DNA of 22,784 nucleotides from DATFJT01 sp965230755 (GTDB taxonomy: Bacteria; Bacteroidota; Bacteroidia; Chitinophagales; Saprospiraceae). Under the pieces are notes generated by a model. That model saw nothing but the letters and a program-made list of their open reading frames with translations. It did not search any database and was not told where the DNA came from. The stretch is taken from NCBI GenBank assembly GCA_965230755.1, contig CBDDLT010000001.1:1-22784 (forward strand), read 5' to 3'. The number at the start of each line of letters is the position of its first letter. Within the stretch, counting starts at the first letter, position 1. Positions 17,601 through 22,784 of the stretch are shown here, one piece after another. Both the position numbers and the translations under genes were made by a program.

Positions 17601-17928
17601 ACCGCTCTCCCTCTATTAAATCATTAAACTCAAATCTACCGGTGTCATCTGCGTTGGCGCTATCGAGTATAATATCTTCGGTGCCGTTGGGATCCGTTCT
17701 TCCTAGAAGGTAAACCTTAATATCGGCAATTGCAGCCCCTGCATTATTACCTGTATAAAATGTATCCAAGAAAATTCTCCCCGATATCATATCCGGAGAA
17801 GGGCAGGAAAAGAACGCTTCACTCTTCTCTGAAGACTGTAGAAGACCCGAAAAGCAATAAAATAAACATACAAAGCCTACAATAGCTCGGAACCCCAAAA
17901 GATTCTTAAAAGTCTCTCTCATAATCAT
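8602..17928 (-). CDS. Giant T9SS-secreted mosaic surface protein (SdrD-B, PKD/SprB, P-domain, HYR, dockerin, cohesin-like)
   Basis: This is a 3108-residue extracellular protein. After a signal peptide (about 1-35) come: an SdrD-B/Cna-B-like domain (45-150); a propeller-like region (about 200-665) with GTCWGLDYQ and YLKRHSGLGP; a second SdrD-B domain (674-818); SprB/PKD-like repeats (940-1158) with QGGTxPxSYxW; three tandem SdrD-B domains (1341-1695); a proprotein-convertase-type P-domain (about 1806-1960) with VTLTSPQGTVYD; an HYR array (about 1960-2720); a dockerin pair (2769-2836) with NGISTLDL and ADVDMSESIGVLD; GDVNNSA; a cohesin-like domain (2896-3016); and a type A T9SS sorting domain (3026-3108) with NTPNPFG. 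No catalytic domain was recognised, so adhesion, surface-layer or matrix roles are inferred. A second ATG at codon 3 is an alternative start. The gene has its own candidate promoter and terminator. Confidence 0.9.
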   Translation of the reverse strand: MIMRETFKNLLGFRAIVGFVCLFYCFSGLLQSSEKSEAFFSCPSPDMISGRIFLDTFYTGNNAGAAIADIKVYLLGRTDPNGTEDIILDSANADDTGRFEFNDLIEGERYLLRFNNMPKGYALTGQSGQGPSRSNTMYVIAPNCDINFGLSSPKENVSPNARVALPIAQPGAAVNSGNISKFPGLLSIPFSPTYQGIQNDNRTQVSFKDVGTCWGLDYQCSKGRVYTSAYLKRHSGLGPFAAPALNSGEQDVPVDGIYMVEYMPTETYIGGFTLQGVNGIDLGTVTRGVIDFAVPASTDDTPCPYPNSLSAHDPDNLFKDSYDLDAFDKVGRVGMGSLSMGPDDAHLWVVNLYQNSIIQVDVSSDSHLPTDGSKIDGEYVKNFPIDFSALPDCNGEYHPWAVEFNGSYGYLGVVCDGSADGNNSDLSAHILRFIPENMNVLANEFELVLSFDLDYTRENKLDYKQQWNTWVSDWPAVVNNAAGESYYAQPMLSDIEFTSDDRMVISLMDRFGHQTGLENFDALIEDQTADFVCNAAGDVLLACPIDNGLYQIEGLSGCEHNNDDGSASHGRLALDDDGPSGTGEFFYADYVPQYSSSSSPHMEVTIGASAIHPHHEKVLHTVYDPIVADYSQGVQQYDVMDGSLTIPYQISSPDVSKANGMGDMALISSEAPMEVGNYVWIDANKNGIQETFEVPVSGIDISIADMDGKVLATVTTDNNGEYYINDDTPGFDGLEPFTMYHLVAGIDQYDTIEQVLLGQYEITISNEQYFLDSDHFDSDFDLYPNAPTQFLKYPSIKFTTGTIGSVDHSFDLGIVPVEIPCVENLSIAPENNQTTFCFEEDVQLMVNHSSNTDFIEVVYSSNAGLAAQELYFGDRAVLDINVLKEKIETNGTETSVTVDLPDGTSYIYVMLHPDSEFIDDPDCLPFGNTIVFVDAEMSSELDDLQACEGSNVVFQVEVQGGTEPYSYLWNTGSTIDQIILTNVINSQWYHVTVTDVYGCEVLDSAFLNVNNRLDVGLEEAEACENSEVTITPEIQGGTAPFSYSWSTGSNQESITVLVTNTQVYSVTITDINGCEGEATTTVTKLNNLNVVSSSDELCENELGIINVSIAGSSGPFSYQWTPSWINQDGSFTADESFDYSVIVTDNITGCQGMATGTVDVHPMVDIDNVLDEESCEYYVLPAITGTNLTNQVAYWTGSMATGQRYDVGDTVFSDLRLYIYDPSATLSRCNEQESFFVTITDETPNVDLSNGNVCAGDSPLTVDEENILDLRTLIVAGSTTGTWSTDSMHWIENNRILRVPSGVELTQIALDYMVSGNSGLGGNCGDKTFSTLVNIDQCYAKLGDRVWLDANADGIQDPGEEGISGVKVTLAGVASTGENIMLMSSTDSEGYYLFCDLPEGNYKITFTEVPGYHLTMDNVESNGDDKDSDADPVMLMTPTYELNPGDSLLTIDAGFFPLSKIGDFVWHDENANGIQDPEEEGLEGCKVMLNGTDIFGNEVIAMTDTDDNGQYMFCDLIPGEYKVTFPGKQDYELSPYQSGQADEASDSDANPENGNMTEVFDLEPGDTIPTIDAGFYQWAAVGDYIWIDEDRDGMQDASEPCVDSVLVFLYHCDDPEVALDSMYSINCRYLFDSLVPGDYFVKFINPDEETYGPTGAHAGNDDMDSDAEGEKLRTPCTNLSSGETDLSLDLGLVACPSLDSVSCIGDLQISIGQDGEIEINPGMILSINFACENLDVNILDSIGNDFGNIATCDMIGKELIVMVSEPSTGNSCWARLRIEDKIPPVVTCPDPLNLSCEDDPDPGVDQIRRFEISPGTILGPDAGTVTNIPIQVPDLGNLMVTGVNVYMDIDMDNPLDYVFPGGVTLTSPQGTVYDIYPFNLNPNCQLLFGMTGVDHGFDDGAATAFAVCQDFQSQNDFIPIGANIDNTFNGENEEGAWVWTITDQFDLQSGVVNRLVIELEMANSLELPRVFDNCDYDLEFVDINDTRNVCGIGQLTRLWTATDAGGNTSTCEQIISFTKQDNLTISWPPDYTVECFVDPTDLDPEDLPRPFDFPTYGSENCTQVAVSHVDQEFDICSPYSYTIRRTWTVLDWCDPNFEETQDQIIKVEDVIAPEIVCPDDLVLTLRHNDCFTNVSLPQVVATDNCDGNPVVTRELLDENDIVIPTIGVPVGEYRGRYIAEDACGNTDTCYISVSITDPVAPVAICFANLVVSLTSDGWAYVCADQIDNGSNDNCTDVGLQIRREDEDNWRFYDNMIRQNNCVRVACRDIGELEVILRVWDDADGNGSFGPIADTNGDNRIDENDITGDNYSECTTVLTIEDKLPPVLTCPPDVTISCLDDYQDLEITGEAEADGNCSNVDATYIDILPAHLCPGSTIRRQWSVEKRLEGHDGELNTPDDIVFNKTCEQLITLEDTTPIRIVKLPLDLTLSCSSNPSVAVQDLERYNYYDDYLNTPTIPEDDTLVVFDQPHVEYDCEHVAINYTDKEFVLCENSTKIKRLWTIIDWCDPNFSYIHEQIIFIDDDEAPVINVTVSTDGITESGLCEAWVNFQISAFDNCSPNVQIRHNSRYVTDLRDPSGYYPKGSHSINFTVIDGCGNVSTELVDFVVQDNRNPQASCKFGLAINLKPDGLAHMAAELLDAGSNDNCTDEENLNFYIQLLDANGDPAGPMLEEYVFDCGHLGANDVILIVEDADGNRSTCQTVILVEDNNDICSQTATFAGTITTEHGVEINLVETIINGQSMGMSNGSYSIADYPSSRENYIELYRNDDHRNGISTLDLIEIRKHILGLDSLDSAYEMLAADVDMSESIGVLDILYIRQIILREIQEFPDVNSWHFVPQSHIFQNAMNPWLTEIPYELVTSVGVDQLDANFIGYKMGDVNNSAEPSLNASSNRTDGSEKEMFTIEGEIDESKDIIRVNLGEQLAQFEGYQMALVFDDYYFVLEQIEGWSNADFNVNLIEEGVILVSKIDEGDSDENELSLIFRRVKGDIAFNLEIAEEWMIPEAYLVNGDKRSLELKLYNGNQMELLGNTPNPFGDESSINFVISEDDKVTLSVFNALGKLVYSKDKFLKKGYNSWLIDAQELGEAGLYYYQVEVGQHKLRSKFTLLK
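11017..11052 (-). other. EF-hand-like calcium loop inside the HYR array
   Basis: Residues 2293-2304 of the giant protein read DTNGDNRIDEND, with acidic or amide residues at loop positions 1, 3, 5, 9 and 12, matching a single EF-hand or dockerin-type calcium loop. It is inserted between two HYR-type segments and is separate from the C-terminal dockerin. Calcium binding is inferred from the motif. Confidence 0.55.
12844..13908 (-). repeat. Three tandem SdrD-B repeats in the giant protein
   Basis: Residues 1341-1695 hold three repeats of about 118 residues, each starting GD(R/F/Y)(V/I)W(L/H/I)D followed by a DGxQDxxE-like calcium-type loop and ending (I/L)DAGFF-like (DLGLV in the third). SdrD-B domains in staphylococcal surface proteins are calcium-binding rod segments, so a stiff stalk is likely here. 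The third copy is the most diverged (DGMQDASE, extra cysteines). Confidence 0.8.
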
Positions 17929-17961
17929 AACAGTTTGGCCAAATAGTCACTCTTCTGACTT

Positions 17962-17969
17962 CAAATTTA
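17962..17969 (-). promoter_or_regulatory. Candidate Bacteroidota -7 promoter element for the giant gene
   Basis: The minus strand reads TAAATTTG, an exact match to the Bacteroidota -7 consensus TAnnTTTG, 34 bp before the giant gene's ATG. No convincing TTTG -33 element was found at the expected spacing. The position fits a short leader of about 25-30 bases. Confidence 0.45.
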
Positions 17970-18050
17970 GCAAAAAGTTACATTATAAGAGTTTATAATA
18001 TGCTTTTTTTCGCCTTAGATAAATCACTGATTATGAATGAGAAAGGTATT

Positions 18051-18107
18051 AAAAAACCCCTTTAATTGTACTTTTTGTAATATTTAAAAGCTGCAATGCA
18101 AGGGGTT
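18051..18107 (-). terminator. Intrinsic terminator after the 920-residue gene
   Basis: On the minus strand AACCCCTT (18107-18100) pairs with AAGGGGTT (18062-18055), followed by a T run (complement of the A run at 18051-18056). The 37-base loop can fold further through CATTG/AATTG-type pairing and CTTTT/AAAAG, giving a long imperfect hairpin. It lies 54 bp past the stop and ends the two-gene unit before the giant gene's own promoter. Confidence 0.7.
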
Positions 18108-18161
18108 AAACAGTACCGGTTAAATCTTTAGTTTAAGTCCTTTTTATAGGCAATTTGGAGA

Positions 18162-20924
18162 TTAAAAAGCCATGATTTTCAAAAAATTATTTTCTGATTT
18201 TTTCTTGAATTCGACAAGGAAAAGCCCTTTCGACCCTATATCAGATGCATTAAAATGAATAGAATGCTGACCTTCAGGATAATAAGCTTCTTTTTTGCAA
18301 ACTACAATACCCTTCAAATCCCGCCACACAATCTCGATATTTTGAGCTTCATTTAGGAAAAATTCAATGTTCACTTTCTCATGAAAAGGGTTAGGGCTAA
18401 AGCTCAAATACTCTTCTTTCTCTGTCCACCTATATTCCCAGTGATAGATGCTAAGTGAATTATCATAAAGCTCTGATCTAAGTGAAGAAGACTGATCAAT
18501 ACGAACACAGTCGCTCAGCTTTCCATCCTTTTTTGCTCTGAATCGAAGGGTTATTAGCTTAGAATCTTCTGATAATATAAAATCATATGACAAATTGATA
18601 GAGCCATCCTTTGCGAGACTTTGATTTTCCTGATCTGACAGCCTCGGTGCATACTCCAGAATATCCCTATCAAAATCTAAACTCATCTGTGCACCAATAA
18701 AATCGTAAGCTTGCTGATCAAGTGGAAATTCCAATTCAACGATTTCCCCGGATCTAAATGTTTTATCCAATACTTCTGTAGAGATGGTTTCCTTAGTTCT
18801 AGATGTTAGATCAGCATCTCCGTTAACATCCCCTTTTTTAATGGCCATAAAGTTTCCAATAAATTCATCAGAATCTTCACTCACATAATCAAAAATCCCC
18901 TCCCTAACAAAACCTTCACAGCCCAAGCTTTCATCCCAAAAAATCCATTGCTGTATTCCGGAAACCGGAATGTCGAGAATTATCTGTCTTAAAATGATCA
19001 TATCAAGTGTGGTAAGCCTGCCATCAGAATTCACATCTGCAGCCAGAAATCCGCAAGCATTCAAATTTGCTAGTCTTAATAAATGTCTTCGTAAATAGAT
19101 TAAATCAAGAGTATTTATACCGTTGCTTAATTCGTCATCATTTTTGCTCGCATGAAGATGAACCCCAAATGCACGGGAATAATGATTCGTTTCATATTCG
19201 AAGTCATAAGACCGGTCAAATACACCTACTGGTTCTTCATTTATTTCCATGTGTACTCCACTAATTCCAACACCCAGTGCACCGGAAAATCTTACAGTCC
19301 TTGGGTCCAGACTACAGTCTACTTCGGAACAATCTCCTTTCTGCACTTGCACAATGGTAGCGCACTTTTCTTCATTTCCGGCTTCATCGTAGGCATAGAG
19401 GATTACCGGTATATTTCCTAAACAATCGAAATAGACCGTCTCCCCCCGATGAATTTCATTTCCATGTCTGTCGAGAATTCCTATTTCAAACCTCAAATCT
19501 TCCTCATCCGTCACATTATCATTACTCCCTGAATTAAGAGCCTCAGCATGAAAAAAGGCGTCACATGATGGAGTAAGCCCAACCGCAAGTCCATAAATGC
19601 ATATTACCTGAGGAGGGATAGTATCATTAGACATTTCCTGGAATACCGTTTGGATATTATTAATTCTGTTTGATTCACTTAGAATGGTCGATTTGGAATC
19701 GGCAACCGTAAGTACCTCGCTTAACTTACCCCGCGTCAAACTTTCGAACTCGAAGGAAAATTCAGTTATGTTCTCTTCTTCGGAACCAAGCTTTAGATAG
19801 CCAATTTTTCCATCTTTTGCCTCCCTCAGATTCAGCTCATCATCCTTAAAAGAACTACCGGTATATTTTATAATGGTCGGGTCGAATTCGATCCAACCCT
19901 GTATACCGCGCGTAGGATCTTCCGTTTTAAATTCAGCTTTTATTTCTTCATTTCCATCAAACTCTACATCTATGACTCTAAGTCGAGATTGACCTCTATC
20001 CGAGAATCTATTGGCGGAACCATCTAAATCACCCGGGACATATCCAACAATATCGAAATCCGACTGAATGTCTAACCAAAAGGGTACATTCGAACCACAA
20101 AAATGACTTCTGAAATCTAAATATTCCGGATAAAAGTCCTTGTATAAAAATTGCCACCTCATAGGAAAACTATCCAACTCTAAAAAAACACGTCGAATGG
20201 TTATCATATCAAATGTACTCACTCTACCATCTCCATTAACATCCGCGATAAAAGAGTTTTTGCGATCCATCGCATTCATGGTCGTATCCAATATCCAACT
20301 TCGTATGATCGTCATATCTCTTAAATCCCATGCATCCTCAAGCTGGTCATTTTTATGGAATGCTATATAATTCTGGTTCTGATCCTGACGGTTATAGGTA
20401 CCTGAAATATTAAAATCAAAACTATCGTGAAATGGGCCAAAGTTTTCATTGCCAAACGACACTGAAACATTGTTAATGGGGCGTGCAAAAATATCTACCA
20501 AGTTACCTTGTAGACGCTGGTTGTAGTTGACTTCGCAATCCGTTAGATCACAATTGGCATTCGGCTTAAGATAGACAGATGTTTCACAAACAGATTCATT
20601 ACCGGCCTCATCAATAACGATTAATGCAATGCAATCCAACTGATGATAACAAAAGACATCTATTTGAGAAGCTCTATTATAAAAGAATCCTTCCCTGCTA
20701 ATCCAAGCTACCTCAAATCTCAAATTCTCGGAACTCGTTTCATTATCAACACTTCCATCATTGAGTATTTCAGCGGATAGACTAAAATAACAGTCCGCGT
20801 TCAGTTCAACTTCGAGATAGCCAACACAATTTGCCGTCGGTGCCTCGGTATCTTGTGCCGCGATTTTCAGAATAAAACCAAATATAATCAGAAGTGTAAG
20901 TAGTATTAAGTTAATGGCCTTCAT
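18162..20924 (-). CDS. T9SS-secreted protein with two HYR-dockerin-cohesin-like cassettes
   Basis: This 920-residue protein has a signal peptide (1-24, ending IAAQ) and is an internal duplication. Unit 1 has an HYR-like domain (25-118), a dockerin region (192-248), GDLDGSA (298-304) and a cohesin-like domain (316-420). Unit 2 repeats this: HYR-like (434-528), dockerin (595-650), GDVNGDA (698-704) and cohesin-like (720-826). A type A T9SS sorting domain follows (840-920, SFSPNPF). Calcium-loop residues are clear in the second dockerin motif of each unit (Asp228/Asn230/Asp232/Asp239 and Asp630/Asn632/Asp634/Asp641). The first motif is degenerate in unit 1 (EDAWDLRDM) but normal in unit 2 (SNGINTLDL). 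No enzyme domain is seen. It follows the 530-residue gene by 51 bp and is probably cotranscribed with it. Confidence 0.87.
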   Translation of the reverse strand: MKAINLILLTLLIIFGFILKIAAQDTEAPTANCVGYLEVELNADCYFSLSAEILNDGSVDNETSSENLRFEVAWISREGFFYNRASQIDVFCYHQLDCIALIVIDEAGNESVCETSVYLKPNANCDLTDCEVNYNQRLQGNLVDIFARPINNVSVSFGNENFGPFHDSFDFNISGTYNRQDQNQNYIAFHKNDQLEDAWDLRDMTIIRSWILDTTMNAMDRKNSFIADVNGDGRVSTFDMITIRRVFLELDSFPMRWQFLYKDFYPEYLDFRSHFCGSNVPFWLDIQSDFDIVGYVPGDLDGSANRFSDRGQSRLRVIDVEFDGNEEIKAEFKTEDPTRGIQGWIEFDPTIIKYTGSSFKDDELNLREAKDGKIGYLKLGSEEENITEFSFEFESLTRGKLSEVLTVADSKSTILSESNRINNIQTVFQEMSNDTIPPQVICIYGLAVGLTPSCDAFFHAEALNSGSNDNVTDEEDLRFEIGILDRHGNEIHRGETVYFDCLGNIPVILYAYDEAGNEEKCATIVQVQKGDCSEVDCSLDPRTVRFSGALGVGISGVHMEINEEPVGVFDRSYDFEYETNHYSRAFGVHLHASKNDDELSNGINTLDLIYLRRHLLRLANLNACGFLAADVNSDGRLTTLDMIILRQIILDIPVSGIQQWIFWDESLGCEGFVREGIFDYVSEDSDEFIGNFMAIKKGDVNGDADLTSRTKETISTEVLDKTFRSGEIVELEFPLDQQAYDFIGAQMSLDFDRDILEYAPRLSDQENQSLAKDGSINLSYDFILSEDSKLITLRFRAKKDGKLSDCVRIDQSSSLRSELYDNSLSIYHWEYRWTEKEEYLSFSPNPFHEKVNIEFFLNEAQNIEIVWRDLKGIVVCKKEAYYPEGQHSIHFNASDIGSKGLFLVEFKKKSENNFLKIMAF

Positions 20925-20975
20925 AGTGCATCATGTTTAAGTAAGGTAATTAAGTTAAAAAAATAGCATTAGATT

Positions 20976-22568
20976 TCAAAGTTTAAGTAATCTTCCGGTC
21001 TCCAGTTTTCCCGCGGTTTCTATGTTGTATTGATAAATTCCGGGAGTACATCCCAATTGCTCAAAGTCAATGGTTAGGGTGTTACATCCGCTGATAGTTT
21101 GTAGCTTATGTTCGAATATTTTACGGCCTTCAATATCAAAAATACTTGCCGTTGCCTCTCCTTGAGTCGCTGAATAAAAGAATATAGATGTGCTTGAATT
21201 TACAGGGTTTGGGGCATTGATTAATTCACATTTCTCCTTGGATTGCTCCGTCCATTCCAAAGCCAAATGGTGAATCTCTAGCTGATCCTTAGTATATAAT
21301 TCTGAATTTAGATATTGTCGGTCAATAGAAATGGCATTCTTCAAGAATTGAGTCTTTTTCGATCTCACTTGTAAGGTAAATAAGTCATCTTGAATCAGAT
21401 GATCAGTTACTTTCGAAACAAGGACAACTGATCCATCTTCTAATAAGTTATAATCCAAGTTTTTTTCAATCCCCTCAATACTGACAAGTTCTAATTCTTC
21501 CGGGTCTATTCGCAACTCCAATTGGTATCCTTCAGTAGCAAGGTCCCTCTTCAATTGAAATGGAATATCGTATGTTCTACCTTGTTTTAAAATTTGATCT
21601 TCGATGGAAATAAAATGAGTTCCAGCAGACCTGCGCGTTGCATCTGCACTGAAGTTCACATCTCCCATTTTGATGCCAATGAAATCCAATTCTAACTCGG
21701 TACTAATCGTATCTACCTCATAATAGAATGGAATCTCTTTATCCCATGTACGTTCTCCAAATGTAAAGTCACTTTGAATGAATCTCCATGAGGGAACGGA
21801 AGTGAACTCATCAATTTGTCTCAAGACGGCCTGTCTTATCTGTATCATATCTAAAGTGGAGACTTTTTTATCATTATTCACATCCGCGGCGATATTAGAA
21901 TAATGGGATAGAGGTACCAGTTGCAGGATAGCTCTTCGAATGTAGATAAGATCTAAAGTATTGACTCCATTTCGGATGTCATTTTCTTTGATTGGTTCTA
22001 ATACAACAGCTACTATTCCAGTATTCCAATCCGGATGAACAACTATACAATATTGATGATTAAATTTACCCTCACTTTGACCATCAACCAGTAATTCTAC
22101 TCCAGCTATGGGTAGTCCATTGGGAGTGCTAAAACTTCCACCTAACAACTCACTGAAATCATCTACAACACATGAATATGGACCAAAACAATTTCCATCT
22201 TGTAATTCTACTATAGCTGAACATGTATCAGCAAGGCCACTGCTTGCGCGAACAATTAGTACAATTCTCGTCTTATGACTGCCCTTACAATCATTTTGGA
22301 TAATAAGTGGTTCATCATGTCTTGTCGTGGAGCTAAATTCATTGTATATCTCATAATCCAATTGTGAACTATCAGTTGCAAAACTACCTGAATCGATATC
22401 TTCAATATGGATTGTATATATACAGTCATTACTAGCACCAAAGATCAACCCACAATTACAAACTGCAATTGGTTTTCCAGATTGAGAGAATGCTTCGAAA
22501 TAAAAAAGGAATACTAATATGAGCGAGAGATACGCCAAAATATACGGCTTCGATAAAAAAGCAATCAT
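20976..22568 (-). CDS. T9SS-secreted protein with one HYR-dockerin-cohesin-like cassette
   Basis: This 530-residue protein has a signal peptide (about 1-29, ending FEAFSQ), a diverged HYR-like domain (31-123) and a carboxypeptidase-regulatory-like segment (140-190, GLPIAGVELLVDGQ). A dockerin pair follows: motif 1 at 195-217 (RNGVNTLDLIYIRRAIL) and motif 2 at 226-250, with Asp229, Asn231, Asp233 and Asp240 in calcium-loop positions. Then come GDVNFSA (302-308), a cohesin-like domain (317-425) and a type A T9SS sorting domain (about 450-530, NAPNPVNSS). It is the shortest and simplest member of the three-gene family and probably first in an operon with the 920-residue gene. The HYR-like domain lacks the usual DNCT motif and reads GSFATDSSQ. 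Function is unknown beyond extracellular calcium-stabilised binding, which is inferred. Confidence 0.87.
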   Translation of the reverse strand: MIAFLSKPYILAYLSLILVFLFYFEAFSQSGKPIAVCNCGLIFGASNDCIYTIHIEDIDSGSFATDSSQLDYEIYNEFSSTTRHDEPLIIQNDCKGSHKTRIVLIVRASSGLADTCSAIVELQDGNCFGPYSCVVDDFSELLGGSFSTPNGLPIAGVELLVDGQSEGKFNHQYCIVVHPDWNTGIVAVVLEPIKENDIRNGVNTLDLIYIRRAILQLVPLSHYSNIAADVNNDKKVSTLDMIQIRQAVLRQIDEFTSVPSWRFIQSDFTFGERTWDKEIPFYYEVDTISTELELDFIGIKMGDVNFSADATRRSAGTHFISIEDQILKQGRTYDIPFQLKRDLATEGYQLELRIDPEELELVSIEGIEKNLDYNLLEDGSVVLVSKVTDHLIQDDLFTLQVRSKKTQFLKNAISIDRQYLNSELYTKDQLEIHHLALEWTEQSKEKCELINAPNPVNSSTSIFFYSATQGEATASIFDIEGRKIFEHKLQTISGCNTLTIDFEQLGCTPGIYQYNIETAGKLETGRLLKL

Positions 22569-22610
22569 GCAATAAGTGTTTGAGACCTTAAATAGGGCTG
22601 CTCTATTTTA

Positions 22611-22623
22611 GATCAAGGTGATC
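22611..22623. promoter_or_regulatory. Inverted repeat, possible operator
   Basis: GATCA-AGG-TGATC is a perfect 5-bp inverted repeat with a 3-base spacer, 43 bp upstream of the start of the 530-residue gene. The size fits a small dimeric regulator half-site pair, but no regulator gene is nearby and the function is inferred. Confidence 0.3.
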
Positions 22624-22711
22624 AATAATACCAATAGTGGGGATCTGTGTTGTATATAAAACGAATAGAATGGCTCCAACGCTCCCTATTCTAATGTATT
22701 CCGGGTTCTAT

Positions 22712-22750
22712 AAAAAAGCAAAGGGCTGTGAAAATTAACTCCACAGCCCT
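22712..22750 (-). terminator. Intrinsic terminator of a minus-strand gene beyond the right edge
   Basis: On the minus strand AGGGCTGTG (22750-22742) pairs perfectly with CACAGCCCT (22730-22722) over an 11-base loop and is followed by TTTGCTTTTTT (22721-22712 region). On the plus strand the hairpin has no T tract, so it belongs to a minus-strand transcript whose gene ends near or just past position 22784. Confidence 0.75.
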
Positions 22751-22784
22751 CTATACATATTTTGAAAGATTAAATTGACTTATT

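Larger units (their letters stand above)
22569..22784. other. Intergenic region upstream of the 530-residue gene
   Basis: No gene is seen here. It contains a small inverted repeat AAATAG/CTATTT (22590-22608) in the likely leader, the operator-like GATCA-AGG-TGATC (22611-22623), a GAATAG/CTATTC pair (22663-22691) and a terminator (22712-22750). No perfect TAnnTTTG element was found on the minus strand. Confidence 0.5.

Noticed and set aside
8602..17928. Cellulosome scaffoldin or glycoside hydrolase
   Set aside because: Dockerin and cohesin-like motifs are present, but no glycoside hydrolase, carbohydrate-binding module or enzyme signature was found, and the terminus is a T9SS domain.
22751..22784. 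3' end of another minus-strand gene
   Set aside because: Stops are found in all minus-strand frames within this short edge, so a coding end cannot be assigned, although the terminator beside it suggests a gene to the right.

Overview
The window comes from an AT-rich member of the Bacteroidota, most likely a Saprospiria/Lewinella-like marine or sediment lineage. The evidence is four proteins with C-terminal type IX secretion (T9SS) sorting domains, TonB-like proteins with the Bacteroidota-style 'MPRFPGC' C-terminal domain, HYR/SprB/SdrD-type giant surface proteins, a start-overlap style of gene coupling, few visible Shine-Dalgarno sites, and one TAnnTTTG-type promoter element. The taxonomic call is inference from gene content.

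Left block (1-4421, + strand). The tail of an unidentified upstream gene overlaps gcvH (lipoyl carrier of the glycine cleavage system) by one base. gcvH is followed by a small VanZ-family membrane protein and a TonB-like energy transducer, which overlaps the vanZ stop by one base; the three look like one operon ending in a clear intrinsic terminator (1843-1881). A second, separately promoted TonB-like paralogue follows, then a secreted Kelch-repeat protein with a T9SS tail.

Middle block (4426-8514, - strand). dnaE, encoding the replicative DNA polymerase III alpha subunit with an apparently intact metal-binding PHP domain, is followed after 45 bp by a small lipoprotein gene, probably in the same transcript. 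This block converges on the Kelch gene with 4 bp between the stops.

Right block (8602-22568, - strand). Three consecutive genes encode secreted proteins of 530, 920 and 3108 residues. All are built around the same cassette: an HYR-like Ig domain, a carboxypeptidase-regulatory-like segment, a dockerin-type EF-hand pair, a 'GD(V/L)(N/D)' tail, a cohesin-like beta domain, and finally a T9SS sorting domain. The 920-residue protein has two cassettes, so the cluster holds four. The giant adds SdrD-B repeats, a propeller-like region, SprB/PKD-type repeats, a proprotein-convertase P-domain and a long HYR array. The genes probably make an extracellular calcium-stabilised surface or adhesion assembly exported by T9SS. 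Pairing between the dockerins and cohesin-like domains is an untested hypothesis and the most interesting point here. Three minus-strand terminators punctuate this block; the rightmost one (22712-22750) implies a further minus-strand gene just beyond the window.

No tRNA, rRNA, CRISPR array, insertion sequence or phage gene was recognised.
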